Shown here piece after piece: positions 7,554-16,586 of a stretch of 64,000 nt of DNA. Under the pieces are notes generated by a model that saw only the letters and a list, made by a program, of their open reading frames with translations, was not told the DNA's origin and did no database searches. The stretch comes from JAAUUE01 sp943370025. Lineage in GTDB: Bacteria; Cyanobacteriota; Cyanobacteriia; Cyanobacteriales; JAAUUE01. Within the stretch, counting starts at the first letter, position 1. The number at the start of each line of letters is the position of its first letter. A program made the translations under genes and the position numbers. Location of the stretch: positions 13,273 through 77,272 of the forward strand of contig CALRPI020000017.1 in NCBI GenBank assembly GCA_943370025.1, read 5' to 3'.

Positions 7554-8117
7554 ATGGTACAAGCACCCAATAAAATCCTGACATTGACAGAGTTTTTGCA
7601 GTTACCAGAAACAAAACCAGCTAGTGAATATATTGATGGTCAAATTTTTCAAAAGCTGATGCCCCAAGGGAAACATAGTGCAATTCAAGGAGAGCTGGTT
7701 CCGGCGATCAATAGAGTAGTGAAGCCACAGCAAATTGCCCGGGCATTTCTTGAGTTGCGTTGTACCTTTGATAATCGCTCGATCGTGCCTGATATTGCAG
7801 TTTTTGCTTGGCATAGGATTCCTCGTGACCAGAATGGAGAAATTGCCAACACGTTCTCGTTAGCTCCCGACTGGACAATTGAAATCCTCTCTCCCGATCA
7901 GAGCCAGACCAAGGTGACAAAAAATATTCTGCATTGTTTACAAAATGGCACCCAAATAGGCTGGTTAATTGATCCCCATGAACAAACCGTATTTGTTTAT
8001 TATCCTCATCAGGAAACCCAAGTATTTGATCAGCCTGATGCACTGATTCCTGTGCCAGTGTTTGCGATCGATCTCCAACTTACTATTCAGAATTTATTCT
8101 GTTGGTTGTTGGAATAA
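7554..8117 (+). CDS. Uma2 family (DUF820) endonuclease-like protein
   Basis: 187 aa. It has the Uma2 layout: LTLTEFLQLPETKPASEYIDGQ at the start, VPDIAVFAW (about 81-89) and DWTIEILSPDQSQTK (about 105-119). D and E-x-L supply the PD-(D/E)XK-like metal site. These proteins are very numerous in cyanobacteria and often vary between strains. Their substrate is unknown, although the fold is that of a restriction-type nuclease. It is a single gene, followed by repeat B copy 2. Confidence 0.88.
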   Translation: MVQAPNKILTLTEFLQLPETKPASEYIDGQIFQKLMPQGKHSAIQGELVPAINRVVKPQQIARAFLELRCTFDNRSIVPDIAVFAWHRIPRDQNGEIANTFSLAPDWTIEILSPDQSQTKVTKNILHCLQNGTQIGWLIDPHEQTVFVYYPHQETQVFDQPDALIPVPVFAIDLQLTIQNLFCWLLE

Positions 8118-8131
8118 ACATTGGTTTACCT

Positions 8132-8223
8132 TAGGACTTACGCGCTGCCAACGAATTATCGAGAATTTAGACGTTGTTGCGGGCGCGGAGCGCTCGCAAC
8201 AACGTCTACATGCTTAAGTCCTA
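8132..8223. repeat. Dispersed repeat family B, copy 2 (uninterrupted)
   Basis: TAGGACTTACGCGCTGCC ... CTTAAGTCCTA with an internal stem GACGTTGTTGCGGGCG/CGCTCGCAACAACGTC. This copy carries no insertion, so it serves as the reference for the empty site when reading the nested copies 3 and 4. Confidence 0.75.
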
Positions 8224-8327
8224 TACCTACAAGATGATGGAGGCAGGGCGGAAATCCCAACCTTTAAAAAAGTAATTGAACAGCTAGGATGTAATTAATT
8301 TATTACTCAACATTAGCAAGGTTGTTT

Positions 8328-8996
8328 ATGGCACGGGGCGACCAGATTTATTGTGATCGAGAATTTCTGAATCTCCAAGGAGTTTATGAGCATCATGGGA
8401 TTGATTGTGGCGATGGGACAGTGATTCATTACCGCAAGGGCAGCGAAACCATTGAACAGACTTCGATGGGCATATTTAGCGGTGGGAATAAAATTTATGT
8501 GCGCTCCTATCCCACTTCTTTCACTCCTGAGGTGGTGTTGCGACGAGCGACTAGCCGTTTAGGAGAACAGGAATATAATCTGCTTTTCAACAATTGCGAA
8601 CACTTTGCTACTTGGTGCAAAACTGGGGTCAGTGAAAGCAAACAAGTGCGAGAACTCTTGCCAGTCCTCAGCACGATGAATCCTGACGAACTCGCTGCCC
8701 CCATCCGGGAGGCATTGGGAGGGGCAACAACCGTCAATAGTCAGAAGTTACTCAATCAAGCGATCGCCCAAATTGAAGTTACATGGAATAGCATCCAACC
8801 GGACTACAAACGCAACCTCAAGGAAGCTGAGGACTGGCAAAAAGTGGCACGACAGGCACTGCAAAAGAATCGAGAAGACCTCGCCAGAGCCGCCCTGAAG
8901 AAAAAACTGAGCTACCAAAAACAAGCTGATGATCAAAAATACCAACTGGCACAACTGGCAACCATGACCCAAACTCTCTTGCAAAATAATCAATAG
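8328..8996 (+). CDS. LRAT-domain protein with Vipp1/PspA-like C-terminal helix
   Basis: 222 aa from the ATG at 8328; an in-frame TTG two codons earlier is less likely. Residues 1-110 form an LRAT/NlpC-P60-type thiol acyltransferase or hydrolase domain, with the active-site His in YEHHGIDCGDGTVIHY and Cys in NNCEHFATWCKTG. Residues about 140-222 are a long charged helix (YKRNLKEAEDWQKVARQALQ, EDLARAALKKKL). It lines up with the hairpin of Vipp1 encoded at 14191 (YTKNLSESNTWQQRAQLALQ). I infer a lipid-acting enzyme brought to membranes by an ESCRT-III-like helix. It is convergent with ggt. Confidence 0.8.
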   Translation: MARGDQIYCDREFLNLQGVYEHHGIDCGDGTVIHYRKGSETIEQTSMGIFSGGNKIYVRSYPTSFTPEVVLRRATSRLGEQEYNLLFNNCEHFATWCKTGVSESKQVRELLPVLSTMNPDELAAPIREALGGATTVNSQKLLNQAIAQIEVTWNSIQPDYKRNLKEAEDWQKVARQALQKNREDLARAALKKKLSYQKQADDQKYQLAQLATMTQTLLQNNQ

Positions 8997-9032
8997 AACT
9001 CTACTTGGCTAGCGCTACAAAGTAATAATTTG

Positions 9033-9075
9033 GGTCATGTTGTTTGGGGTGCAAAGCACCCCAAACAACATGACC
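9033..9075. repeat. Perfect 20-bp hairpin between convergent genes (family D)
   Basis: GGTCATGTTGTTTGGGGTGC at 9033-9052 is fully complementary to 9056-9075, with loop AAA. The left context GCTACAAAGTAATAATTTGG resembles that at 47137-47153 (GCTGCAAAGTAATGATGTGG), which also precedes a hairpin, so this is a small dispersed family. It may stop transcription from both sides, but no T-run follows. Confidence 0.6.
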
Positions 9076-9082
9076 ATTTGCA

Positions 9083-10987
9083 CTAATCGCCGATCGCTAA
9101 TCCTTCCCTTCTTGGATCCACGCCTCCTCTTAATCCTTCGTCACTTACCATAATTCCATGCAAACCACTATTGAGATCCATTACCTGTACTCGGTGTCCT
9201 GTCTTTTCTAGATCAGGTTTCAGGTCGGCAACCCTAGTTCCTGCTTCTAATTCCGTTGCCCCGTTGCGGGAGCCAAAATTAGGCAGGGCGATCGCCTCTT
9301 GGATATCCAAACCCCAATCTAGGGTGGCGACTAAGACCTTAGCCACGTAGTTGATGATATTACTGCCACCGGGAGAGCCGATGACCATTTTTAACTGAGG
9401 TGGGGCTTGAGGATCTAAGTTAAAAACCAAGGTGGGACTCATGGAACTGCGGGGGCGTTTGCCCGGTTGGACTCGGTTAGCCACGGGTTTGCCATCCACT
9501 TCGAGGGCAAAGGAGAAATCTGTCAGTTGATTATTCAGCAAAAAGCCCCGCACCATCAACCGGGAACCGAAGGCATCCTCAATGCTGGTAGTCATGGAGA
9601 CGGCATTGCCAAAGCGATCGACTATAGAAATATGGGTAGTAGAAGGAAACTCTCCTGCCTGCCCAATGCCCCAAGTTTGCGGCGATGGAGGGATTTCCAC
9701 ACAACCAGAATCAGGAAAACAAGCCACGTAGGATACTGGGTCTAATCCTGAAGATTGGCTCTGAGGTAACTGTCCGGGGGTAGCAGTGCCGAGGGAACGA
9801 TCGGGAAGAATTAACTGCGATCGCTCTTGCAAATATAACGGGTTGAGCAAAGCCTCGGTGGGAACGGGGATGAAATCACTATCTGCCATGTAGATGGAGC
9901 GATCGCTAAAAGCCAATCTGCCCACCTCGCTAAATAAATGCACTGCGGCTTCAGAATTTGGTTTTAGTGCCTTCAGCTCAAAATTGCTCAAGATGCCCAA
10001 CATTTGTAGAATAGTCAAACCCCCAGAACTCGGCGCACCCATGCCACAAACCTGATAACTGCGATAGTTTCCACATACTGGTGGGCGGGGCTTTGCTTGG
10101 TAGTTTGCCAAATCCTCTAGGGTCAAATCACCCCCTGCTGCTTTGACCGTCTGCACTAATTCTTCGGCTAGGGAACCTTGATAGAAACTTGCAATGCCTT
10201 GCTCGGCGACAGCTTGCAACACTTGAGCTAGGGCAGGATTTTGGAGGATTGTCCCCACGGGTTTTGGCTTCCCGTCGGCTTGATAAAAATAGCTCTGGGC
10301 AGCAGGGTTTTGCTTCAGGAAGCGGTCTTGTTCTAAGAGGCTATAGAGGCGAGGAGAAATGGGGAATCCTTTGTTGGCAAGGGCGATCGCTGGTTGCCAC
10401 AAATCCCGCCACGGCAGCTTGCCCTGTTCCCTGTGCGCCAGCTCCAACATTTTTAATAAACCCGGTGTGCCGACGGATTTGCCCCCAATCACCGCATCAT
10501 AAAAAGCGAGGGGTTTCCCGGCAGCATCTAGGAAGCGATCGCCACGGGCGGCAGCCGGGGCAGTTTCTCGTCCATCGTAGGTCAAGACTTTTTTCTGGGC
10601 GGCATTGTAATAAACCAGAAAACCACCACCGCCAATCCCGGAAGATTGGGGTTCCACGAGGTTTAATGTGGCTTGAACGGCGATCGCTGCATCGATCGCA
10701 TTGCCTCCTTGTTGCAAAACTGCCAAACCCGCCTGACTAGCCAAGGGGTTAGCCGCCACCACCATCTGCTGCCAAGCTCGAACGGCGACTCTTTCCTGTC
10801 GTCCGGTAGCTGCTTCTGGCAAGGGTGGGGTTAAAACTGGGTTCTGGATTTGGTTCAGAGTTGGAGTTGGCACCAAGCCTTGGCTGACTGCCTTCTGGGA
10901 ATGACCAAGGAAGATGACCAGAAACGACATGCATAAACCTAGGCTAATTAAAGACAGCCAGCGATGATGATTTTTCTGGATATTCAT
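9083..10987 (-). CDS. ggt: Gamma-glutamyltransferase
   Basis: About 634 aa from the ATG at 10987 (MNIQKNHHRW). An upstream in-frame start at 11053 only adds 22 unconserved residues. The N-terminus carries a single hydrophobic segment (LSLISLGLCMSFLVIFLG), a signal or anchor for export. The Ntn-hydrolase core has GGNAIDAAIAVQATLNLVEP, SSGIGGGGFLVYY and DGRETAP. The self-cleavage threonine lies in STTHISIVDRFGNAVSMTTS, and SMSPTLVF and MVIGSPGGSNI follow. The enzyme cleaves gamma-glutamyl bonds of glutathione in the periplasm. A single gene, divergent from the FBP/SBPase gene. Confidence 0.93.
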   Translation of the reverse strand: MNIQKNHHRWLSLISLGLCMSFLVIFLGHSQKAVSQGLVPTPTLNQIQNPVLTPPLPEAATGRQERVAVRAWQQMVVAANPLASQAGLAVLQQGGNAIDAAIAVQATLNLVEPQSSGIGGGGFLVYYNAAQKKVLTYDGRETAPAAARGDRFLDAAGKPLAFYDAVIGGKSVGTPGLLKMLELAHREQGKLPWRDLWQPAIALANKGFPISPRLYSLLEQDRFLKQNPAAQSYFYQADGKPKPVGTILQNPALAQVLQAVAEQGIASFYQGSLAEELVQTVKAAGGDLTLEDLANYQAKPRPPVCGNYRSYQVCGMGAPSSGGLTILQMLGILSNFELKALKPNSEAAVHLFSEVGRLAFSDRSIYMADSDFIPVPTEALLNPLYLQERSQLILPDRSLGTATPGQLPQSQSSGLDPVSYVACFPDSGCVEIPPSPQTWGIGQAGEFPSTTHISIVDRFGNAVSMTTSIEDAFGSRLMVRGFLLNNQLTDFSFALEVDGKPVANRVQPGKRPRSSMSPTLVFNLDPQAPPQLKMVIGSPGGSNIINYVAKVLVATLDWGLDIQEAIALPNFGSRNGATELEAGTRVADLKPDLEKTGHRVQVMDLNSGLHGIMVSDEGLRGGVDPRREGLAIGD

Positions 10988-11348
10988 GGGTATAGCTAGA
11001 GAAAAATAAGAATTAGGTATTTGGGAGTTTTGGCAGGTGTGTAGTACAGACAAAAACTTCTGAAACCCCAGATAATTTGTTGGCAGTATAAGCCCTATGA
11101 GAATCTGGATGAAATATGCCCTAAGATATTAAACCTTCTCATGAAGTTGTAGATATAAAAAAATTGCCACACTCAAAGTATCAATTCTCGCTTATTGCTC
11201 TCAAACCTCTGAGAGTAGAACCTACACCAGCGTTACGCAAAACTTAACATAACCACACCTCTTACTCCATACCAACAGTAACCCGCCTCTGATAAACTGC
11301 TTAATGGAATATTAAAGCTAGATTTATGGTTTTAGGAGACTGGGTTTC
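10988..11348. other. Divergent intergenic region, ggt / FBP-SBPase
   Basis: 361 bp between two divergent genes, so it must hold both promoters. It is AT-rich, and I see no reading frame or member of the repeat families found elsewhere. AGGAG at 11333-11337 is a plausible ribosome-binding site for the GTG start at 11349. No operator could be assigned with confidence. Confidence 0.6.
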
Positions 11349-12386
11349 GTGGAAAATACATTAGGTTTAGAAATTATTGAAGTAGTCGAACAGGCAGCGA
11401 TCGCCTCCTCCAAGTGGATGGGCAAAGGTGAAAAAAATATTGCTGACCAAGTGGCTGTAGAAGCAATGCGCGAACGCATGAACAAGATTCATATGCGCGG
11501 ACGGATTGTGATCGGTGAAGGCGAGCGGGATGATGCCCCAATGCTCTACATCGGCGAAGAAGTGGGTATTTGTACCCAAGAAAATGCTAGCAGTTTCTGT
11601 AATCCTGATGAATTAGTAGAAATTGATATTGCCGTTGACCCCTGCGAAGGCACAAATCTTGTGGCTTACGGTCAGAATGGTTCTATGGCTGTATTGGCAA
11701 TCTCTGAAAAGGGTGGTCTGTTTGCAGCTCCCGATTTCTACATGAAAAAACTAGCTGCTCCTCCAGTGGCTAAGGGTCATGTGGATATCAACAAATCTGC
11801 GACCGAGAACCTGAAAATTCTGTCTGATTGCATGGGCAGAGCGATCGAAGACCTCGTAGTAGTAGTCATGGATCGTCCCCGTCATAAAGACTTAATCCAA
11901 GAAATCCGTACCGCTGGTGCAAGAGTTAGACTAATTAGTGACGGGGATGTCTCCGCAGCCATTTCCTGTGCCTTCTCTGGAACCAACATCCACGCCCTCA
12001 TGGGGATTGGAGCTGCACCAGAAGGAGTAATTTCCGCCGCTGCCATGCGTTGTGTGGATGGTCACTTCCAAGGACAGTTGATCTACGACCCTGACATCGT
12101 GAAAACTGGCTTAATTGGCGAAAGCAAGGAAAGTAATCTAGAACGTCTCAGAAGTATGGGTATTCATAACCCAGACCAAATATACAATGCTGATGAATTA
12201 GCTTCTGGACAAACGGTTCTATTTGCTGCGTGTGGGATCACTCCCGGCACTTTAATGGATGGAGTTCGTTTCTTTGGTGGCGGAGCCAGAACCCAATCTC
12301 TAATTATCTCTAGTCAGTCTAAAACTGTCCGATTTGTAGATACTATCCACTTGTTTGACAAGCCAAAAAACCTACAATTAAGATAG
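11349..12386 (+). CDS. glpX: Class II fructose-1,6-/sedoheptulose-1,7-bisphosphatase
   Basis: 345 aa, the normal length, starting at GTG (MENTLGLEIIEVVEQAAIAS). GlpX motifs include IVIGEGERDDAPMLYIGEE and DIAVDPCEGTNLVAYG, which bind metal and phosphate. GGRLISDGD-like VRLISDGDVSAAI and HALMGIGAAPEGVISAAAMR follow. In cyanobacteria this enzyme serves the Calvin cycle by removing the C1 phosphate from fructose and sedoheptulose bisphosphates. An AGGAG lies 11 bases before the GTG. The gene is 240 bp upstream of hemA, with a hairpin repeat between. Confidence 0.95.
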   Translation: MENTLGLEIIEVVEQAAIASSKWMGKGEKNIADQVAVEAMRERMNKIHMRGRIVIGEGERDDAPMLYIGEEVGICTQENASSFCNPDELVEIDIAVDPCEGTNLVAYGQNGSMAVLAISEKGGLFAAPDFYMKKLAAPPVAKGHVDINKSATENLKILSDCMGRAIEDLVVVVMDRPRHKDLIQEIRTAGARVRLISDGDVSAAISCAFSGTNIHALMGIGAAPEGVISAAAMRCVDGHFQGQLIYDPDIVKTGLIGESKESNLERLRSMGIHNPDQIYNADELASGQTVLFAACGITPGTLMDGVRFFGGGARTQSLIISSQSKTVRFVDTIHLFDKPKNLQLR

Positions 12387-12394
12387 TGTTTCAG

Positions 12395-12560
12395 AAGTCG
12401 TAGTGATTCAGAAGTTGAGAATCTGCTAGTAATTCTCGTGGATTTGAGAAGTCGGGAATCTGCCAGCAACTCTCGTGTTATTCGATAATGCTGATGAGAT
12501 TCCCGACTTCTTGTTGAACGGGAATCTCCCAGAATACTGATGAGATTCCCCACTTGTTGC
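12395..12560. repeat. Inverted repeat cluster (GAAGTCGGGAATCT family)
   Basis: AGAAGTCGGGAATCT at 12447-12461 is inverted exactly at 12497-12511. Shorter related copies lie on each side (GAAGTTGAGAATCTGC near 12400, GATGAGATTCCCCACTTG near 12540). The whole forms a multi-arm hairpin between glpX and hemA and could act as a transcript end or stabiliser. Confidence 0.6.
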
Positions 12561-12625
12561 TTAAAATAATTTAAATTTTTTTAAAACCCAATTAATTAAC
12601 CATTCACAATTTAAACGATTAACAA

Positions 12626-13912
12626 ATGAACATCTTAGTCGTAGGTTTAAGCCATAAAACGGCATCAGTGGAAATTAGGGAGAAGCTGAGCATTCAAGAA
12701 ACTCGTATCGAGTTCGCTCTCCAGCAATTGAAGGCTTTACCACATATTGAAGAAGCTGCCATTCTCAGTACCTGTAATCGACTAGAGATTTATATTGTGG
12801 CCAAGGAAACTGAGCAGGGAGTCCGGGAACTAATTCAATTTTTAGCGGAATATAGCCATATTTCCTTGACTGAACTACGCCGTCATTTATTTATCTTGCT
12901 GCACCAAGATGCTGTCACTCACCTGATGCGAGTTTCTGCTGGTTTAGATAGTTTGGTACTAGGGGAAGGGCAAATTCTGGCTCAAGTAAAACATACCCAT
13001 AAATTAGGTCAACAATATAGCGGTATTGGCACAGTCTTAAACCGACTTTTCAAACAAGCTCTGACCACGGGGAAACGGGTTCGCACAGAAACTAGCATTG
13101 GTACGGGAGCCGTGTCTATTAGCTCGGCAGCGGTGGAATTGGCTCAAATGCAGGTGCAGAGTTTTGCGGAATACCGGATTTCCATTCTGGGGGCGGGGAA
13201 GATGGCGCGGTTGTTGGTGCAGCACTTGTTGGCAAAGGGTGCTAAGGAAATTACCATCATTAATCGATCGCCCGAAAAGGCATGGGAACTAGCAAAACAA
13301 TTTCCTGATGGTCAATTTCATGTCCACGATCTCACCAATATGGTCAAGGTGATTGCGGAATCTGATTTGGTATTTACCGGTACGGCGGCAACGGAACCCC
13401 TGCTGGATAAATCCCACTTAGCCGAAGTTCTACCTCGTTACCATCACTTGATGTTGTTTGATATTGCCGTACCCCGGAATGTGGCGGCGGATGTGAATGA
13501 ACTGGCACACGTCAAGGCTTTTAATGTGGATGACCTGAAGGCGGTGGTGGCACAAAATCAAGAAGCTAGAAGGCAGATGGCACGGGAAGCAGAAGGAATT
13601 TTGGATGAGGAAGTGGATGCTTTTGAGGTCTGGTGGCGATCGCTAGAAACCGTCAGCACCATTAGTTCCCTCCGCAACAAGGTGGAAAGTATCCGGGAGC
13701 AGGAAATGGAAAAAGCCCTCTCTCGCTTGGGTTCGGAGTTTGGAGACAAGCACCAAGAGGTGATCGAGGCTCTAACGAGGGGAATTGTTAACAAAATTCT
13801 TCATGACCCGATGGTGCAACTCCGGGCACAACAGGATATTGAGGCGCGGCGGCGGGCAATGCAGACGCTACAAATGTTATTTAATCTAGAAGTGGAGGAG
13901 CAGTATAGCTAA
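12626..13912 (+). CDS. hemA: Glutamyl-tRNA reductase
   Basis: 428 aa, standard for HemA. It starts MNILVVGLSHKTASVEIREK. The catalytic Cys50 is in ILSTCNRLEIY, and SAGLDSLVLGEGQILAQVK follows. The Rossmann NADPH loop ILGAGKMARL is near 187-196, and the C-terminal dimerisation helices contain ALSRLGSEFGDKHQEVIEALTRG. It reduces glutamyl-tRNA to glutamate-1-semialdehyde, the committed step to heme, chlorophyll and bilins. A single gene. Confidence 0.96.
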   Translation: MNILVVGLSHKTASVEIREKLSIQETRIEFALQQLKALPHIEEAAILSTCNRLEIYIVAKETEQGVRELIQFLAEYSHISLTELRRHLFILLHQDAVTHLMRVSAGLDSLVLGEGQILAQVKHTHKLGQQYSGIGTVLNRLFKQALTTGKRVRTETSIGTGAVSISSAAVELAQMQVQSFAEYRISILGAGKMARLLVQHLLAKGAKEITIINRSPEKAWELAKQFPDGQFHVHDLTNMVKVIAESDLVFTGTAATEPLLDKSHLAEVLPRYHHLMLFDIAVPRNVAADVNELAHVKAFNVDDLKAVVAQNQEARRQMAREAEGILDEEVDAFEVWWRSLETVSTISSLRNKVESIREQEMEKALSRLGSEFGDKHQEVIEALTRGIVNKILHDPMVQLRAQQDIEARRRAMQTLQMLFNLEVEEQYS

Positions 13913-13975
13913 TTTATGGCATTTACGGCAATCTAGGCGGGGGTAGCCGATCGCCCCTGCCCAGTGATTCGCTCC

Positions 13976-14065
13976 TATAGCAACCATGAATAGGTTGAGA
14001 ATTCTTTCCTTGGAGAGAGTCGTTCTCAACCTTCTAAAATTCTCAACTCAATTAGGCTGGCTATT
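13976..14065. mobile_element. MITE family E, copy 2
   Basis: TATAGCAACCATGAATAGG at the left and AATTAGGCTGGCTATT at the right are diverged versions of the family E ends. The core stem is GGTTGAGAA.../TTCTCAACC. It lies between hemA and vipp1 and is more diverged than copies 1 and 4. Confidence 0.6.
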
Positions 14066-14190
14066 GGCAATTTCCCTCAGTTTTTCTTAGACTGTAAGCA
14101 GAGAGTTTTTTCTGAATTGTCTCCTAAGATAACGGTAACGATCGAGGAGCATATTTTGAGTTATTAAATGGATTCAACGAGGATAGATAT

Positions 14191-14952
14191 ATGGGATTAT
14201 TTGATCGAATTAGTAGAGTTGTCCGCGCTAACCTGAATGACGTGGTGAGTAAGGCTGAAGACCCAGAAAAGATTCTGGAGCAGGCTTTAATTGATATGCA
14301 GGAGAATTTGATCGAGCTGCGGCAGGCAGTGGCTAGGGCGATCGCCACCCAAAAACGGACGGAGCAGCAATACACGAAAAATCTCTCGGAGTCCAACACT
14401 TGGCAGCAACGGGCGCAGTTAGCTCTCCAAAAAGGGGAAGAAAGCCTCGCTAAGGAGGCATTAGTTCGTAAGAAATCCGCCACGGAAGCAGCAAATGCTC
14501 TTAAAGCTCAGCTAGATCAACAATTGGGGCAGGTGGAAACCCTGAAACGGAATTTAATCGCTCTAGAAAGCAAGATTGCTGAGGCGAAGACCAAGAAGGA
14601 TATGCTCAAGTCTAGAGTGGCGGCAGCTAAAGCCAATGAGCAACTCCAAGGGGCGATCGGCAAGCTGGGGACTAGCTCGGCCATGGGAGCTTTTGAGCGG
14701 ATGGAAGAAAAGGTTCTGGAAATGGAATCCCGTTCTCAAGCAGCAGCGGAACTGGGCGGGGCTAATCTGGAAAGCCAATTTGCCCTATTGGAATCGGGCA
14801 GTGATGTGGATGATGAATTGGCAGCGATGAAAGCTTCCCTCGCTGGAGCTCCCACACCCCAATCTCTCCCTGCTGGCACAACCCCAGCGGCAACTCCCGT
14901 ATCTGATGTGGATGCGGAATTGGAGGAACTGAGAAAGCAGCTTGGGCAGTAG
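14191..14952 (+). CDS. vipp1: Vipp1/IM30 (PspA family, ESCRT-III-like)
   Basis: 253 aa. The amphipathic start MGLFDRISRVVRANLNDVVSKAEDPEK is the membrane-binding helix. A long coiled-coil hairpin follows (WQQRAQLALQKGEESLAKEA). Unlike PspA (about 222 aa), it has a flexible Ala/Pro linker and a final helix (VSDVDAELEELRKQLGQ), the mark of Vipp1. The protein forms rings and rods that maintain thylakoid and plasma membranes. A single gene; the LRAT fusion at 8328 carries a related helical segment. Confidence 0.93.
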   Translation: MGLFDRISRVVRANLNDVVSKAEDPEKILEQALIDMQENLIELRQAVARAIATQKRTEQQYTKNLSESNTWQQRAQLALQKGEESLAKEALVRKKSATEAANALKAQLDQQLGQVETLKRNLIALESKIAEAKTKKDMLKSRVAAAKANEQLQGAIGKLGTSSAMGAFERMEEKVLEMESRSQAAAELGGANLESQFALLESGSDVDDELAAMKASLAGAPTPQSLPAGTTPAATPVSDVDAELEELRKQLGQ

Positions 14953-15140
14953 TTTAATGGGTTAGCTATAGCTGCGGTTGCCGTGATCATAGCTGCGGTC
15001 GCCGCGATCGTACTTTGGGTGATGAAGCAGAATCTTTCCGCCTATTCACCCAAAATTGTTGTGCTAGGCAGAAAATTTTTGTCTAATAGATAGTTTATAC
15101 GGCACACAATAGAGAATTCTCTAAGAAGAGGACAAAAACT

Positions 15141-15737
15141 ATGGCTCACTCGATTCGTTGTAATTGTGGCAAACTCCAAGGCACTCTCAACCGTAATGAC
15201 TATGTAAATAGATGCGTATGCTACTGTGCTGATTGCCAAGCCTTCGCCCATTTTCTAAAACGAAGGAATGACATACTTGATGAAAGGGGTGGAACTAGAA
15301 TCATTCAGACCGTCTCTGCTAATGTCACATTTGCCGAAGGCATTGAAAACCTGACCTGTATGCGTCTTACTGCCAATGGTTTGCTGCGATGGTATGCAGC
15401 CTGTTGTAATACTCCTATCGGAAATACTCCTCCAAGTCTCAACATATCCTTTATTGGTTTAATTCATAACTGCTTGAGTTTAGATAAAAGTTCATTAGAC
15501 AGAGCGTTTGGGTCTGTACGTATGCACGTAAATACTAAATATGCAATCGGGGAAGATAAGCCAAAATCAACAGGACTTCTATCTGGCACTTTGCGCGTTA
15601 TTAGTATGGTGCTTAAAGCCCGTCTTGATGGTAGCTATAAACAAACACCATTCTTTGCTCTAGAATCTGGTGCTCCTATAGTTGCCCCGAAAGTGCTCAG
15701 CGATCGGGAGTTGAAAGACGTAATGGATGCCGTATAA
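15141..15737 (+). CDS. GFA/CENP-V-like zinc protein (DUF6151 family)
   Basis: 198 aa. Cys residues at 7, 9, 25, 27, 29 and 32 (RCNCGKLQG, CVCYCADCQAF) and a later YAACCNTPIGN give the zinc-binding pattern of the glutathione-dependent formaldehyde-activating (GFA) fold. The substrate is unknown. The C-terminal part (SGAPIVAPKVLSDRELKDV) is family-specific. The ATG is preceded by AAGAGGAC. The gene stands alone and has no HIP1 site near its 5' end. Confidence 0.8.
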   Translation: MAHSIRCNCGKLQGTLNRNDYVNRCVCYCADCQAFAHFLKRRNDILDERGGTRIIQTVSANVTFAEGIENLTCMRLTANGLLRWYAACCNTPIGNTPPSLNISFIGLIHNCLSLDKSSLDRAFGSVRMHVNTKYAIGEDKPKSTGLLSGTLRVISMVLKARLDGSYKQTPFFALESGAPIVAPKVLSDRELKDVMDAV

Positions 15738-15840
15738 CAATCCATTTGCACACCAACCTTATAGAGTTTCTTTGTTGAGTCCAAGAGGTTACTAGTGAAG
15801 TGGAACGTTAGCTGTTTTCAGTCCATGAAGAAGGATAATT

Positions 15841-16230
15841 ATGAGTTTTAGCAGGATTCTTACCAACATCTGCTCCGATCGACTCTCTGAAAGCCGAGAT
15901 TTCTATGTGGCTTTACTAGACTTTGAGGTGAATTACGATAGCGATTGGTACGTTCAGCTTCGGCATCCAGCAAACAAAGAACTTGAGTTTGGGATTATTC
16001 TTCGTAGTCACGAACTAGTTCCGCAAGAATATCAAACTCCGCCTTCAGGAATGTATGTGACTTTTGTTGTTCCCAATGTTGATCTAGTATATGAAAAAGC
16101 AGTAGAGATGGGGCTGCGGATTGTCCAAGAGCCACGAAACGAGTTTTACGGACAGCGCCGATTCTTAACCGTTGATCCCAATGGTTGTTTGATAGATATT
16201 TGTTCGCCATTTAGTGCAGTAGAAAGATAA
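15841..16230 (+). CDS. VOC (glyoxalase/bleomycin-resistance) superfamily protein
   Basis: 129 aa, the size of a single VOC unit. Two beta-alpha-beta-beta-beta halves can be seen: SRILTNICSDRLSESRDFY, then PSGMYVTFVVPNVDLVYEKA and RFLTVDPNGCLIDICSPF near the end. The metal ligands are not fully clear and the substrate is unknown. AAGGATAATT precedes the ATG as a weak ribosome-binding site. It lies about 100 bp after the GFA-like gene and may be cotranscribed with it. Confidence 0.85.
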   Translation: MSFSRILTNICSDRLSESRDFYVALLDFEVNYDSDWYVQLRHPANKELEFGIILRSHELVPQEYQTPPSGMYVTFVVPNVDLVYEKAVEMGLRIVQEPRNEFYGQRRFLTVDPNGCLIDICSPFSAVER

Positions 16231-16361
16231 ATGAATAACACTTGTATTTCCTTCAAAAGGTAATACTTTCTTTGACTAAACAATACTTTTAAGTTTTCTG
16301 AGATTATCAAATATAATAAAAATCAAAAGTATGGCGCATTTTTAGGAATTAGGAAATAAAA

Positions 16362-16586
16362 ATGGAAATTCAGGAATTAAAGTCGTTAATCAAAGAAAGC
16401 ATCCGAGAGGTTCTTCGAGAAGAGCGGCTACTGCTGTGTAAATCTCTTGTCCCGTATATATCTAATGAAGAGCAAGCTGAAATAGAAGCTGAATTTGGCT
16501 CCCCTTCAGATTATGAAGATGAAGAGTTTATTGACATGACTCATTGGGTTAAATATGGTAGTCAAATTCCGCAAGGCAGCAATTAA
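16362..16586 (+). CDS. Small acidic protein, antitoxin-like
   Basis: 74 aa. An N-terminal helix (IQELKSLIKESIREVLREER-like, residues 2-22) is followed by an acidic tail (EEQAEIEAEFGSPSDYEDEEF). I cannot name the family. The 3' end overlaps a short reading frame that resembles the start of a RelE/ParE toxin, which is the arrangement of a type II antitoxin gene. With the toxin broken, it may be a solitary remnant. Confidence 0.55.
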   Translation: MEIQELKSLIKESIREVLREERLLLCKSLVPYISNEEQAEIEAEFGSPSDYEDEEFIDMTHWVKYGSQIPQGSN

